From Promicromonospora sukumoe 327MFSha3.1 (GTDB lineage: Bacteria; Actinomycetota; Actinomycetes; Actinomycetales; Cellulomonadaceae): a stretch of DNA of 64,000 bases. This document shows positions 15,238 to 23,617 of the stretch, piece after piece. The position numbers and the translations under genes are program-made. The stretch's first letter is position 1. Each line of letters opens with the position of its first letter. A model generated the notes under the pieces. It saw only the letters and a list, made by a program, of their open reading frames with translations, was not told the DNA's origin and made no database searches. The stretch is taken from contig NZ_ARQM01000017.1 in NCBI RefSeq assembly GCF_000385135.1, forward strand, positions 165,910-229,909. Reading direction: 5' to 3'.

Positions 15238-18200
15238 CTACACCGCCGTCCATCCCTTGCAGCCGGGAGCCGGCTTGATCCTGGCGCCCCGCTCGGACAC
15301 CGCCGTCCCCGGCAGCGCCCCGGGTCGCGTCGCGGTCACCTGGACGGACATCCGGTGCCCGACGTCGGCGGTGGTGAGCCGGTACGTGCGGCCCTCCGCG
15401 CCGGCCACGGGTGCGCCGTCCCGCAGCCACCGGTAGCCGAAGGTGACGTCGCGCCGGTCCCAGCGGCCGGGCGCGGCCGTGAGGGTGGACCCGGCCGCGG
15501 GCCGGCCGTCGACCGTCGGCGGCTTCAGGGCCCGCGGCCGCACGCCGTCGTAGGCGAGCGGGTCGACGCTCGTGAGCGTGGGCGTGACCGTCCGCATGAG
15601 GCCGTCGGCGCCGAAGGTCAGCCGGTCGATCGTGGTCTCGCGGTGGGTCCCGTCGCCGCCGGGGATCGCGAACCGGTGGTAGGCGATGTACCACTCGTCG
15701 GTGCCGGGGACCTGGACGATCGAGCTGTGCCCGGTCGCGAGGATGCCCTGGCTCGTGTCCTTGGACAGGATGACGCCGCGGTAGGTCCACGGTCCGTCGA
15801 CGCTGGTGGCCGTGGCGTACCCGACGCGGTAGTCGGCGGAGCCGGTGTCGTCGATGGAGTAGGTCAGGTGGTAGAGCCCGTCGCGGTAGTTGAGGAAGGT
15901 GCCCTCGCGGAAGTTCGTGAGCCCGCCGATCCGCGCCAGGGTGTCCTGCTTGATCGAGAGCATGTCGTCGCTCAGCTCGGCGTACACCGGGCCGTTCGAC
16001 GGGCCGCCGTTGCCCCAGAACAGGTAGTACCGGCCGGTCTCCGGGTCCTGGAACGCCGCGGGGTCGATCGCCTGCCCCGAGGCGATCGGCTCGTCGTTCA
16101 GGATCATCGCCGTGGGCTGCGCGGTGAACGGCCCCTCGGGGTGGTCGGCCACGGCCACGCCGAGCGTCTTGCGGTTGTACGCCGGGTTGTGGCCCGAGAA
16201 GTAGAAGTAGTACTTCCCGTCCCGCTCGATGATGGTGGGCGCCCAGGCGTTGCCGCTGGCCCACGGGACGTTGCCCGCAGCGCCGTCCAGGGTCAGGATC
16301 GGCTCGGCCGAACGCTCCCAGTCCACCAGGTCCTTCGACGTCCAGACGTAGAAGTCCTTGCCGCCCCAGCCCGCCACGCCGTCCGACGTCGCGTAGAGGT
16401 AGTAGGTGTCGCCGAAGTGCGCGATGTTCGGGTCCGCGTACAGGCCCGGCAGCACGGGCGAGCGCATCTCGACGGCGCGCACGGTCCAGTCGCGGCGGGC
16501 GCCGTCCTGGGCCGTGACCGTGAAGGTCCGCGGCGCCGACAGGTCGACCGGACCCGTGACCTGGGGCGAGACCGTGGAGGTGGAGACCACCTCGAAGGCC
16601 GGCTCCAGCGCCGTCACGTCGGTGCCGGGGGCCACCGGCAGTGTCACGGTCGACGTCGCGCCGTCGATGACGGCGGGCACCTTGAGGGCGTCCAGCTCGA
16701 CGCCCGTGATGGCGGTCGGGTCCGCGCCGAGCTCCCGCACCTCGCCGGCCGTCAGGGCACGGTTGTAGAGGCGGAAGTCGCGCACCTTGCCCTTGAGATA
16801 CCGGTCGGCGGTGTAGGTGGAGCGGCCGATGTAGTTGGCCGTGGTCCAGCCGTCGCCGATGTCGCCCGGCTCGATCGTGACGCCGGTCTTCTCGCCCACC
16901 CGGACGCCGTCCAGGTAGAGCGTGGCGGTGCCGTCCTGGAGCGTGTAGGTCAGCGTCTTCCAGGCGCCGCGGGGCAGCGCCGAGCCCGAGGCGACCGTCT
17001 GCTCGGTGGACCAGTTGCCGGTCGCGATCGAGGAGCGGTAGTTGTTCCCCGTGGTGAACAGGTAGCCGCTGCCGGCGCCGCCGCCGTCGGTGTTGCCCAG
17101 GCCCCAGATGAAGTAGGGCGTGGCCTGCGCCGGGTCCAGCCAGACCTTCGTCGACACCGTGATGGCGTCGAGTCCGGCCATCATGTCGTCGGGCAGCCGC
17201 ACGTGGCCGTTCGTCCCGCCGAGGTTCAGCGCGCCGTCGGCCCAGGTGGCATCGCCGCTGACGACGCCGTCGTACCCGTGGCCGGTGCCGTCCGCCGCGA
17301 CCGTGCCGCTGGTCTCGTCGAGCGCGTAGTGCGCGACCAGGCCGTTCTCGTCGGCGACGACCGGCGTCGGCGGGTCGGGGACGACGATGCCCTCGCGCAG
17401 CGCCGCGAGCTCGGCCGCCGTCACGGGGATCACGGTGCCGTGGCGCGGGCTGGCGGGCAGGTCGTAGTCCGCGGGGACCTGCCAGTCGGGGTTCTCGAGG
17501 TCGTCGGTGCCGAGCGGGATGTAGCCGCGGCCGCCGTACTCGTCCACGAACAGGTAGAACGGCGAGCCGGACGTGTCGCCCGGGTTCGCCTTGAAGACTG
17601 TCGGCCCCTCGACGGCGGACGTGCCGGCCTCCCGGCCGATGCAGCCCGCCATGAACTCCCAGGACGGGTCGCCGGGCAGGTCGACGGCCGTGAGCGACGC
17701 CGACTTCTCCTGGATGATGTCCGAGCAGCCGGTCCCGCCGCCGCCCTCGTCCTTGGTGAAGCGGTAGTAGACGTCGTTCTCGCGGATCACCGTCGAGTCG
17801 ATCCGCGACTCGCCGCGGTCCTGCCAGACCTGCGCCTCGCTGAACGTCACGAAGTCGCGCGTGGTGGCGTACAGCATCCGGTTGTAGGCGCTGCCGGTGT
17901 GGTCCGGGTCGTCGTCCGCGTAGAGCTTCGACGCCCAGAACACGACGTACTGCCCCAGCGACTCGTCCCAGTACGCCTCGGGCGCCCAGGTGTTGCCCGC
18001 GTTGTCGGGCGAGACCTTGACGTGCCGCTGCTCGGACCAGGTGACGAGGTCCGTGGACTCCCAGACCTCCAGGTACTGGCTGCCGTGCCGCTGCGCCGCG
18101 TCCCAGTCACCGTTGCGCCCGATCGACAGGTCGGTGGCGATCAGGAAGAACCTGTCGCCCTCGGGCGAGCGGATCAGGAACGGGTCGCGCAGGCCGAGGG

Positions 18201-18759
18201 TGCCCTCGCCCGACTCCAGCACCGGCTGCCCGCTGTTGGTCTCGTCCCAGGTCAGGGCGTCGTTGCCGCGGCTGGCCGCGAAGTAGATCTTCTCGCCGGC
18301 GACCGAGTTGCCGGTGAAGTAGCTGAACGCGTAGCCCTCGTAGGCCGCGGCGGCCGGCTGCTCGCGGACCGTGAGCGGGATCTCGCGGGCCGACGTCGCG
18401 TCGCCGACCTCGGCGGTCGCCGTCAGGGTGACCTCCGTGTCGCCGGCGCCGTTGGCCGGGCGGTGGACGACGCCGTCGGCCGCGACGACGTCGGGGTCGG
18501 AGGACGCCCAGGTGACCGTGGCGCCGTCCGGGCCCGACGTCGGCAGGGTGAGGTGGCCGCGCACGTCGTCGGCGTGCACGACGCCGAGGGCGGCGGCCGC
18601 GGCGTCGGCCTGGTCCTGGGCGGCGGTCCGGGTCGGGGCGGTCGCGACCGCCGTGGCGCTTGCGGGGATCAGGGGCAGCAGGCTGCCGAGCAGTGCGACG
18701 ACGGCGCCCGTGGCGACGGTGCGCAGGGGCAGGCGGGAAGGACGAGTGCTTCTTTGCAC
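15238..18759 (-). CDS. Secreted multidomain enzyme with two GH43 catalytic domains and a LamG domain
   Basis: The protein has 1173 residues. In order: signal peptide (1 to about 36), Ig-like domain (about 50-133), GH43-like five-bladed domain (about 138-450), LamG/concanavalin-like domain (about 474-680), a small Ig-like domain (about 684-764), a second GH43 domain (about 765-1075) and a C-terminal Ig-like domain (about 1085-1160). Both GH43 domains show the expected triad: D192 (LRDPF), D321 (RIDSTV), E384 (VEGPT) in the first; D776 (YADPN), D899 (AIDPAAF), E952 (FREGTF) in the second. GH43 enzymes remove arabinose or xylose from arabinoxylan or arabinan. The start is GTG with GAGGT upstream. 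A LacI-type operator lies 17 nt before it, suggesting sugar-controlled expression. Confidence 0.92.
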   Translation of the reverse strand: MQRSTRPSRLPLRTVATGAVVALLGSLLPLIPASATAVATAPTRTAAQDQADAAAAALGVVHADDVRGHLTLPTSGPDGATVTWASSDPDVVAADGVVHRPANGAGDTEVTLTATAEVGDATSAREIPLTVREQPAAAAYEGYAFSYFTGNSVAGEKIYFAASRGNDALTWDETNSGQPVLESGEGTLGLRDPFLIRSPEGDRFFLIATDLSIGRNGDWDAAQRHGSQYLEVWESTDLVTWSEQRHVKVSPDNAGNTWAPEAYWDESLGQYVVFWASKLYADDDPDHTGSAYNRMLYATTRDFVTFSEAQVWQDRGESRIDSTVIRENDVYYRFTKDEGGGGTGCSDIIQEKSASLTAVDLPGDPSWEFMAGCIGREAGTSAVEGPTVFKANPGDTSGSPFYLFVDEYGGRGYIPLGTDDLENPDWQVPADYDLPASPRHGTVIPVTAAELAALREGIVVPDPPTPVVADENGLVAHYALDETSGTVAADGTGHGYDGVVSGDATWADGALNLGGTNGHVRLPDDMMAGLDAITVSTKVWLDPAQATPYFIWGLGNTDGGGAGSGYLFTTGNNYRSSIATGNWSTEQTVASGSALPRGAWKTLTYTLQDGTATLYLDGVRVGEKTGVTIEPGDIGDGWTTANYIGRSTYTADRYLKGKVRDFRLYNRALTAGEVRELGADPTAITGVELDALKVPAVIDGATSTVTLPVAPGTDVTALEPAFEVVSTSTVSPQVTGPVDLSAPRTFTVTAQDGARRDWTVRAVEMRSPVLPGLYADPNIAHFGDTYYLYATSDGVAGWGGKDFYVWTSKDLVDWERSAEPILTLDGAAGNVPWASGNAWAPTIIERDGKYYFYFSGHNPAYNRKTLGVAVADHPEGPFTAQPTAMILNDEPIASGQAIDPAAFQDPETGRYYLFWGNGGPSNGPVYAELSDDMLSIKQDTLARIGGLTNFREGTFLNYRDGLYHLTYSIDDTGSADYRVGYATATSVDGPWTYRGVILSKDTSQGILATGHSSIVQVPGTDEWYIAYHRFAIPGGDGTHRETTIDRLTFGADGLMRTVTPTLTSVDPLAYDGVRPRALKPPTVDGRPAAGSTLTAAPGRWDRRDVTFGYRWLRDGAPVAGAEGRTYRLTTADVGHRMSVQVTATRPGALPGTAVSERGARIKPAPGCKGWTAV

Positions 18760-18775
18760 GTTGACCTCGCGAGAA

Positions 18776-18789
18776 TGTGAGCGTTAACA
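18776..18789. promoter_or_regulatory. LacI-type operator of the GH43 gene
   Basis: TGTGAGCGTTAACA has the dyad form TGTxAxC-GxTxACA typical of LacI-family repressor sites. It lies 17 nt upstream of the GTG start of the GH43 gene, inside its 5' untranslated region or promoter. No lacI-type gene is in the window, so the regulator acts from elsewhere. Confidence 0.6.
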
Positions 18790-18887
18790 GTCGCGTCATC
18801 CGACCATCGACGAATGACCGTGTCAAGGGACCGGGGCGAAAAAGCATGGCGGCCCGCGGAGGCCGGCCCGTAGGGTCGGCCGCGATA

Positions 18888-18923
18888 TGAACGCAATGAT
18901 CAGGCAGCGTTCCGCCCGCTAGC
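18888..18923 (+). CDS. Leader peptide MNAMIRQRSAR upstream of erm
   Basis: A short ORF of 11 codons (or 8 from the second in-frame ATG at 18897) ends in TAG at 18921-18923, 112 nt before the erm start. A -10-like TAGGGT (18872-18877) would place the transcript start within a few bases of the first ATG, so the ORF may be translated leaderless. Its 3' half lies in a strong hairpin (18908-18936). Arg-rich leader peptides on which macrolide-bound ribosomes stall are known for inducible erm genes; function here is inferred from position and structure. Confidence 0.6.
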
Positions 18924-19024
18924 GGCGCGGAACGCACACCACCCCAAGCGCGTGCTCCGCGCCGCCGGCTCCCGCCGGGCGGCGCGTTCGTGCTGCCCGG
19001 ATTCTTTGTCAGCCGACGAATCCT
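18908..19024 (+). promoter_or_regulatory. Three-hairpin leader (probable attenuator) of erm
   Basis: Three stems follow one another: (1) GCGTTCCGC/GCGGAACGC at 18908-18916 and 18928-18936, extended by CCGC/GCGG and containing the end of the leader ORF; (2) CGCGCCGCC/GGCGGCGCG at 18959-18967 and 18979-18987; (3) GGATTC/GAATCC at 19000-19005 and 19019-19024, immediately before the GGAG ribosome binding site (19025-19028). This is the layout of translational or transcriptional attenuation in which stalling on the leader ORF opens the first stem and rearranges the rest. Confidence 0.6.
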
Positions 19025-19035
19025 GGAGCACACCC

Positions 19036-19857
19036 ATGTCGCGCAACCGCACTTCCCGTCCCGCGGACCTCCGCCTCCCGCCGGGCAACGATCCCGGCGG
19101 CGCCCACGAGCTGGGCCAGAACCTGCTGGTCGACACGCAGGTGATCGACCGGACGGTCGCCCTGGTCCCCCGCGCCGACCGGCCGCTGGTCGAGTGGGCC
19201 GCCGGACGCGGCGCGCTGACCCTGCCCCTGGCCAGGCTCGGCCGGCCGGTCGAGGCCGTCGAGATCGACCCGCGCTCGGTCGCGCGGCTGGGGCGGATCG
19301 CCCCGGGCAACGTCACGGTCACGCGGGGCGACATCCTGCGCCACGCGCCGCCGGCCGAGGCCTACGACCTCGTGTGCAACGTGCCGTTCCACCTGACCAC
19401 CCCGGTGCTGCGGCGCCTGTTCACGCTGACCGGCTGGCAGCGCGCCGTGCTGATCACGCAGTGGGAGGTCGCGCGCAAGCGCGCCGCCGTCGGCGGCACC
19501 ACACTGCTGACGGCCCAGTGGTGGCCGTGGTTCACCTTCGGCCTGGACCGTCGGGTGCCCGCCTCGGCCTTCCGGCCGCGGCCGAGCGTCGACGCCGGCC
19601 TGCTCGTGATCGACCGGCGTCCGGAGCCGCTGGTGCCGGTGGCCGACCTGGACCGCTACCAGCGGTTCGCCGCCGCCGTCTTCAACGGTCCCGGCCGGGG
19701 CGTCCACGAGGTGCTGGTCCGCACCGGCGTGGGGCGGGGCGACGTCCGGCGGTGGGCGCGTGCGAACGGCGTCGGGCCGGCCGCCCTGCCCCGCGACCTG
19801 GACGCCCGGGCCTGGGTCGACGCGTACGCGACGAGCGTGCGACGGCGGCCGAGATGA
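19036..19857 (+). CDS. erm: Erm-family 23S rRNA (adenine-N6)-methyltransferase
   Basis: The 273-residue protein has the KsgA/Erm fold: QNLLVD (residues 28-33), motif I EWAAGRGALT (53-62), EID (76-78), GDI (98-100) and catalytic NVPF (115-118). The stretch QWEVARKRAAVGGTT is typical of Erm rather than KsgA. Erm enzymes methylate A2058 of 23S rRNA and confer resistance to macrolides, lincosamides and streptogramin B. KsgA is less likely because of the short C-terminal part and the Erm-type motif. The start has GGAG at 7 nt. The gene stands alone behind a structured leader, as expected for a drug-inducible resistance gene. Whether it is mono- or dimethylating cannot be seen. Confidence 0.9.
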   Translation: MSRNRTSRPADLRLPPGNDPGGAHELGQNLLVDTQVIDRTVALVPRADRPLVEWAAGRGALTLPLARLGRPVEAVEIDPRSVARLGRIAPGNVTVTRGDILRHAPPAEAYDLVCNVPFHLTTPVLRRLFTLTGWQRAVLITQWEVARKRAAVGGTTLLTAQWWPWFTFGLDRRVPASAFRPRPSVDAGLLVIDRRPEPLVPVADLDRYQRFAAAVFNGPGRGVHEVLVRTGVGRGDVRRWARANGVGPAALPRDLDARAWVDAYATSVRRRPR

Positions 19858-19923
19858 GACCCATCACGTGATGCCCCGCGGTTCGCCATGAGTCCGGCAT
19901 GACGATGCTGTCGAATAGGGCAC

Positions 19924-20538
19924 ATGTCGTCGAACGCCGCCGCGCCGCCGAGCGCTCCCCGCCGTCCCCGCCGTCGCTGGATCGTCGTCCTGGTCTCGGT
20001 GGTCGCCGTGCTGGTGGCGCTCGGCGTGGCGGCCGAGGTGCTGCTGCGCGGTGTGATCGACGACCGGATCGCGGCCGCGGAGGCGGACCTGCCGGCGGGC
20101 GTCACGGTGGAGCGTGACGACACGCCCGCTCTCGTGCAGCTGGCGACCGGGCGGGCCACCGTGCGGGCGGAGGTCTCCCCGGAGGCCCTCACCGACATGG
20201 CCCGCACGGCCACCGAGCTGCCGGAGCTGCAGGTCGCGCCGCAGTCCGGCGGCCTGGTGGCACAGGTGCCGCTGTCCATCGCGGGCAGCGAGCAGAACGT
20301 GGACGTCTCGCTCTCCGTCACCGCCGAGAACGGCCGGGCGGTGCTGCGCGCGGAGTCCGTCGAGTTCGCGGGCATCTCGCTCCCCCTGGCCGCCGTGGCC
20401 GACCAGCTCGGCAACGACCAGCTCAACCAGCTCGTCGAGGGCGTGGCGTTCCCGGAGGACGAGACCGAGGTGACCATCTCGTCGGCCCGGGCCACGCAGA
20501 ACGGCCTGGAGCTGGGCGCGGAGGTCGCGATCTGGTGA
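19924..20538 (+). CDS. LmeA-like (DUF2993) membrane-anchored lipid-binding protein
   Basis: The 204-residue protein has a basic N-terminus, one membrane segment (WIVVLVSVVAVLVALGVAAEVLL, about residues 19-42) and an extracytoplasmic beta-rich domain (about 45-204). The domain carries DUF2993 features: repeated RATVRAEVSPEALTDMA, a QVPLSIAG strand, and VEFAGISLPL near the end. LmeA in mycobacteria binds phospholipid and supports lipomannan maturation. In this organism the role is inferred only. It is followed by 100 nt without a clear terminator. Confidence 0.72.
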   Translation: MSSNAAAPPSAPRRPRRRWIVVLVSVVAVLVALGVAAEVLLRGVIDDRIAAAEADLPAGVTVERDDTPALVQLATGRATVRAEVSPEALTDMARTATELPELQVAPQSGGLVAQVPLSIAGSEQNVDVSLSVTAENGRAVLRAESVEFAGISLPLAAVADQLGNDQLNQLVEGVAFPEDETEVTISSARATQNGLELGAEVAIW

Positions 20539-20642
20539 ACGTGCCCGGTAGGTACCCGGTGCTCTTGGGGAAGAGCAGCCCGTGCGGCGGTCCCGGCCGA
20601 TAGCGTCCCGCGGGACACCGACCGTCGCACGAAGGGGATCCG

Positions 20643-21347
20643 ATGAAGGCCGACCACTACGACGAGTTCGCGGCGAGCTACGACACCGAGAACTCCGGGA
20701 GCCTGCTCAACGCCTGGTACGAACGACCGGCCATGATCCGCCTCGCGGGCGACGTGCGCGGCCGCAAGATCCTGGACGCGGGCTGCGGCTCCGGACCGCT
20801 GTCGGCCGAGCTGCGCGACCGCGGCGCCGAGATGAGCGGGTTCGACGGCAGCCCGGAGATGATCGAGATCGCGCGCCGCCGGCTCGGCGACGACGTCCCG
20901 CTGACCGTCGCGGACCTCGCCCAGCCGCTCCCCTACGCGGACGACGCATTCGACGACGTCGTCTCCTCCCTCGTGCTGCACTACCTCGAGGACTGGGAGC
21001 CGCCGCTGGCCGAGCTGCACCGGGTCCTCAAGCCGGGCGGCCGGCTCATCCTCTCCGTGAACCACCCGCTCACCCGCCCCTTCCTCTTCCCGGACGAGGG
21101 CTACTTCGGCACCCGGCAGCACACGGACGAGTTCGAGTTCGCGGGCCAGCCCGGGACGCTGACGTTCTGGCACCGCCCGCTGCACGCGATGTCCGACGCC
21201 TTCGCCGCCGCCGGGTTCAGCATCACGTCCATGGCCGAGCCCGCGCCGTCCCCGGACACGCCGCCCGAGCTCCTCCCGCCCCGCATCGCCAGCGGCGAGC
21301 GGTCGGCGTTCGTGTGCTTCCTCTTCTTCGTCCTGGAGGCCCGCTGA
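20643..21347 (+). CDS. Class I SAM-dependent methyltransferase
   Basis: The 234-residue protein shows motif I ILDAGCGSGPLSAEL (about residues 41-55), the acidic residue in FDGSPEMIEIAR, motif II VADLAQPLPYADDAFDDVV and motif III VLKPGGRLILSVNHPL. The C-terminal half (FWHRPLHAMSDAFAAAGF) forms the usual substrate cap. It belongs to the broad Methyltransf_11/25 group acting on small molecules. GAAGGGGATCCG precedes the ATG. An inverted repeat at 21367-21425 follows the stop. No pathway is suggested by the neighbours. Confidence 0.87.
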   Translation: MKADHYDEFAASYDTENSGSLLNAWYERPAMIRLAGDVRGRKILDAGCGSGPLSAELRDRGAEMSGFDGSPEMIEIARRRLGDDVPLTVADLAQPLPYADDAFDDVVSSLVLHYLEDWEPPLAELHRVLKPGGRLILSVNHPLTRPFLFPDEGYFGTRQHTDEFEFAGQPGTLTFWHRPLHAMSDAFAAAGFSITSMAEPAPSPDTPPELLPPRIASGERSAFVCFLFFVLEAR

Positions 21348-21366
21348 GGACACCGTCCCTCCTGTG

Positions 21367-21425
21367 AACGGGCGCGGGCACCAGCCGCCTGGCCGGCCGG
21401 AAAGACGTCGCCACGCGCCCGTTCT
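21367..21425. terminator. Inverted repeat after the methyltransferase gene
   Basis: A perfect 11-bp inverted repeat (GAACGGGCGCG at 21367-21377; complement at 21415-21425) encloses 37 nt that can fold further. It starts 20 nt after the stop codon. It may act as a terminator although the loop is long and no T tract follows. Confidence 0.4.
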
Positions 21426-21444
21426 GCGTCCCATCCTCCGGGAC

Positions 21445-22186
21445 ATGTCCACGACGATCGCCTACCCACCCAGCCGGACGGCGTACGCCGAGCAGGTCCG
21501 AGGCACTTCGTGAACCGGCTCTCAGGCCACACCTGGCGCACCACGGTCTCGACCACAACCCTCGACGGACGGCCCTACCGAGTGGTGCGCCCAGCGCGAC
21601 CGGTCGCGAACGCCTCCCTGCGCGAGGGCTATTGCGGTCCGCAGCTGAGCGTCCACCAGGACGTAGCGTGCGACCTCGTCGCCGCGTGGTGGCTGGCGGC
21701 ACGTTCACCGCGCTCCGTCATCCACCTCCCGCTGCGCGGCTCAGGCCATGTCGACGGGGGGGGGACGACGCGCGTCCGCTCGACCTCGTCCTGGTGCACC
21801 ACAGCCTGAGGCTTCGTCCGGCCGACTGGAAGACGATCCGCACGCGCGCCGGGACCGGCGGATCCACGCACACCGTCGAGCTGCCGGAGCGCCTGTTCCC
21901 GACCTTCACGCGGGACGACTACTGGGCGACGCACCACCGAGAGCACCTCGACGACCTGCACTGGACGATCCTCGCGGACACCGTGTTCCTGACCGGGAGC
22001 CGGACCGCCTTCGAGCTGCAGGGGCCCGAGCTGCGAGACCTCGTCGAGGAGAGCCCAGCGATCCTCGCGTCCCGGCCCGACGGACATTGCTGCGCCGAGC
22101 TCACTCTCGGCACGCAGCGCTCCCAACCGCGCAGCCGAAGCCCCTACGCCTACCTGCACGTGCAGCTCTGCGAGTCGCACCGCTGA
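21445..22186 (+). pseudogene. Frameshifted gene of unknown function (break at a G9 tract)
   Basis: Two reading frames join at nine consecutive G bases (21756-21764). The first (GTG at 21510 with GAGG upstream) reads through LPLRGSGHVDGG. The second continues DDARPLDLVLVHHS and runs to TGA at 22184-22186. Restoring one frame needs one more G or two fewer. The downstream part has normal protein character (WKTIRTRAG, DDYWATHHREHLDDLHWTILADTVFLTG). A further short frame (ATG at 21445 to TGA at 21513) overlaps the GTG. This may be a pseudogene, a phase-variable gene, a ribosomal frameshift site or a sequencing error in a homopolymer. I do not recognise the family. Confidence 0.55.
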
Positions 22187-22233
22187 CGGTCGGGCTCAGC
22201 CCGCCCAGCATGCCCGTCGCCTTGCCAGGCGGG

Positions 22234-22692
22234 TCACCGCCACGACGTCTGCGCCTTCCACCACGTGTCGTCAACGGGCGTCTTCTGGAGCACCTCCATC
22301 CTCGCCTGGACATGCTCGACGACGGCCGCCGGCAGCCGCACGGAGTGCTCTTCCACGTAGTGCGCCAGCCCTTCGGGCCACACGTACACCCCGTCGGTGT
22401 ACTCGAGGGAACCGACCCGCTCACCGCACAACCGGCACTCCGACAGTCCCATGAAGGCCACTCGCACGGTCCCCGTGGACAGGTAGAAGTGGACCTCGTC
22501 GCGCTCGTCCTCGTCCCAGTCAGGATCGACGAAATCGCGAGGTTCCGGCCATCCGGAGCTCGTGTGCGGACCGTTCCAGTAGCCGAGCCTGATCAACGCC
22601 GGTCGTTCTGCCCCGCTGCTCACGACCGGGATCGTTCCACACCTCCGCTCTGGGCAACCTGCCCCGCAGGGTCTGTTGCTCTGAGTCGACAA
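22234..22692 (-). CDS. Hypothetical protein with CxxC motif
   Basis: The frame encodes up to 152 residues. The well-formed part begins about residue 30 (ALIRLGYWNGPHTSSGWPEP) and includes a CRLCG motif followed by a YTDGVYVWPEGLAHYVEEHSVRLP segment. This could hold a small metal-binding knuckle, but only two Cys are present in it. The start is uncertain: the ATG at 22692 gives a Cys/Pro-rich, unlikely N-terminus, and a GTG at 22621-22623 is a possible alternative. Base composition here is lower in G+C than the neighbours, as in the adjoining frameshifted gene, so both may be acquired. I assign no function. Confidence 0.6.
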   Translation of the reverse strand: MSTQSNRPCGAGCPERRCGTIPVVSSGAERPALIRLGYWNGPHTSSGWPEPRDFVDPDWDEDERDEVHFYLSTGTVRVAFMGLSECRLCGERVGSLEYTDGVYVWPEGLAHYVEEHSVRLPAAVVEHVQARMEVLQKTPVDDTWWKAQTSWR

Positions 22693-22792
22693 TGTCTACC
22701 GCGAGCAACACACCGCGTGCAGACGTGTTCTCCCCCGGGCCGGGGCCCCACCATCAGACGGGTGCGGGCACCGCACCAGTAGCCTGGCCGGC

Positions 22793-23134
22793 ATGGCTTC
22801 CGACGACGTCGCGCACGAGTTCTGCCAGGTCATGACCACCTGCTCCGCGCGGGCCGACGCCGAGACACTGGGCCGCTCGGTGGTCGAGGCCCGGCTGGCG
22901 CCGTGCGCGCAGGTGGAGGGTCCGATCACGAGCACCTTCTGGTGGGACGGCGCGGTGCAGGTCGAGGAGGAGTGGCGGGTCGTGTTCAAGACCCCGACCG
23001 ACCGGTACGCGGCCCTGGCCCAGCACATCCTGGACCACCACGCCTACGACGTGCCGGAGATCATCAGCCTGCCGATCCTGGCCGGCACCCCGGACTACCT
23101 CGGCTGGATGCGCACAGAGACGCGCGCGGGCTGA
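22793..23134 (+). CDS. cutA: Divalent-ion tolerance protein CutA
   Basis: The 113-residue protein matches CutA1, a trimeric ferredoxin-like protein. It has VMTTCSARADAETLGRSVVEARLAPCAQV, the ITSTFWWDGAVQVEEEWRVVFKT strand-helix block, and HHAYDVPEIISLPILAG near the C-terminus. In E. coli the gene was linked to copper tolerance; the molecular role remains unclear. The ATG gives the normal N-terminus. It stands between the hypothetical minus-strand gene and a SnoaL-like gene, 22 nt from the latter's stop. Confidence 0.93.
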   Translation: MASDDVAHEFCQVMTTCSARADAETLGRSVVEARLAPCAQVEGPITSTFWWDGAVQVEEEWRVVFKTPTDRYAALAQHILDHHAYDVPEIISLPILAGTPDYLGWMRTETRAG

Positions 23135-23156
23135 GAAACGCGCCTGCAGAGACGCG

Positions 23157-23486
23157 TCAGCTCAGCACGAGACTCGCTACCTTGCCGCCACGCAGGTCGA
23201 ACTTGAACGGCCCGGTCCCGTTGAACCTGTTGCTCGTCACCTTGATGGTCACGGTGTAGGCGTCCGGCCCGTCGGCCGGCTCCACGGACACCAGGTCGAA
23301 GTGGCTCTTCATCCCGATGTTGTCGGTCTCGTTCCAGCTCCGGACGCCGTCCGGTCCGTGGAACTCGCGCCCCCAGTCGTTCAGGTACGCGTCGTCGGTG
23401 AACGTGGCGACGAAGCGCTCGGTGTCACCGGCGTTGGTCGCGTCGATGAACTCCTGGATCGCGGCGGGCAGGTCGGTAGCGGTCAT
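23157..23486 (-). CDS. SnoaL-like / NTF2-fold protein
   Basis: The 109-residue protein has the NTF2-like cone fold pattern: an N-terminal helix (AIQEFIDATNAGDTERFVATF), DDAYLNDWGREFHGPDGVRSW, and C-terminal strands (YTVTIKVTSNRF, GPFKFDLRGGKVASLVL). Members include small isomerases, hydrolases and ligand-binding proteins, and the sequence alone does not tell which. The ATG at 23484-23486 was chosen since it begins the first helix and follows a Shine-Dalgarno on the minus strand (CAGGAGGC). It is divergent from the cysK leader. Confidence 0.8.
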   Translation of the reverse strand: MTATDLPAAIQEFIDATNAGDTERFVATFTDDAYLNDWGREFHGPDGVRSWNETDNIGMKSHFDLVSVEPADGPDAYTVTIKVTSNRFNGTGPFKFDLRGGKVASLVLS

Positions 23487-23617
23487 GGGATGCCTCCTGG
23501 TCGTTCGGCTGCCCCGACCATAGGCAGGTCGCGCCGCCCCGCGCAGGGCCGCAGGGCCGCAGAGGGAAGGACATGCGCAGGATCGCACCATCGATGAGTG
23601 CGGCAAGCGGTCGCAAA

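Noticed and set aside
15232..18780. A plus-strand open frame of over 1100 codons opposite the GH43 gene
   Set aside because: It is low-complexity (Arg/Gly/Val/Asp-rich) with no domain pattern, whereas the minus strand encodes a clear signal peptide and two GH43 triads. Long antisense frames are expected at this G+C content.
18838..18877. WhiB7-type promoter before the erm leader
   Set aside because: There is an A-rich stretch (GAAAAAG) upstream of TAGGGT, but the distance to the -10 is too long for a convincing -35 with an adjacent WhiB7 box.
18960..19010. Rho-independent terminator in the erm leader
   Set aside because: The stems are strong but no T tract follows any of them, so they are described as attenuator structure rather than terminator.
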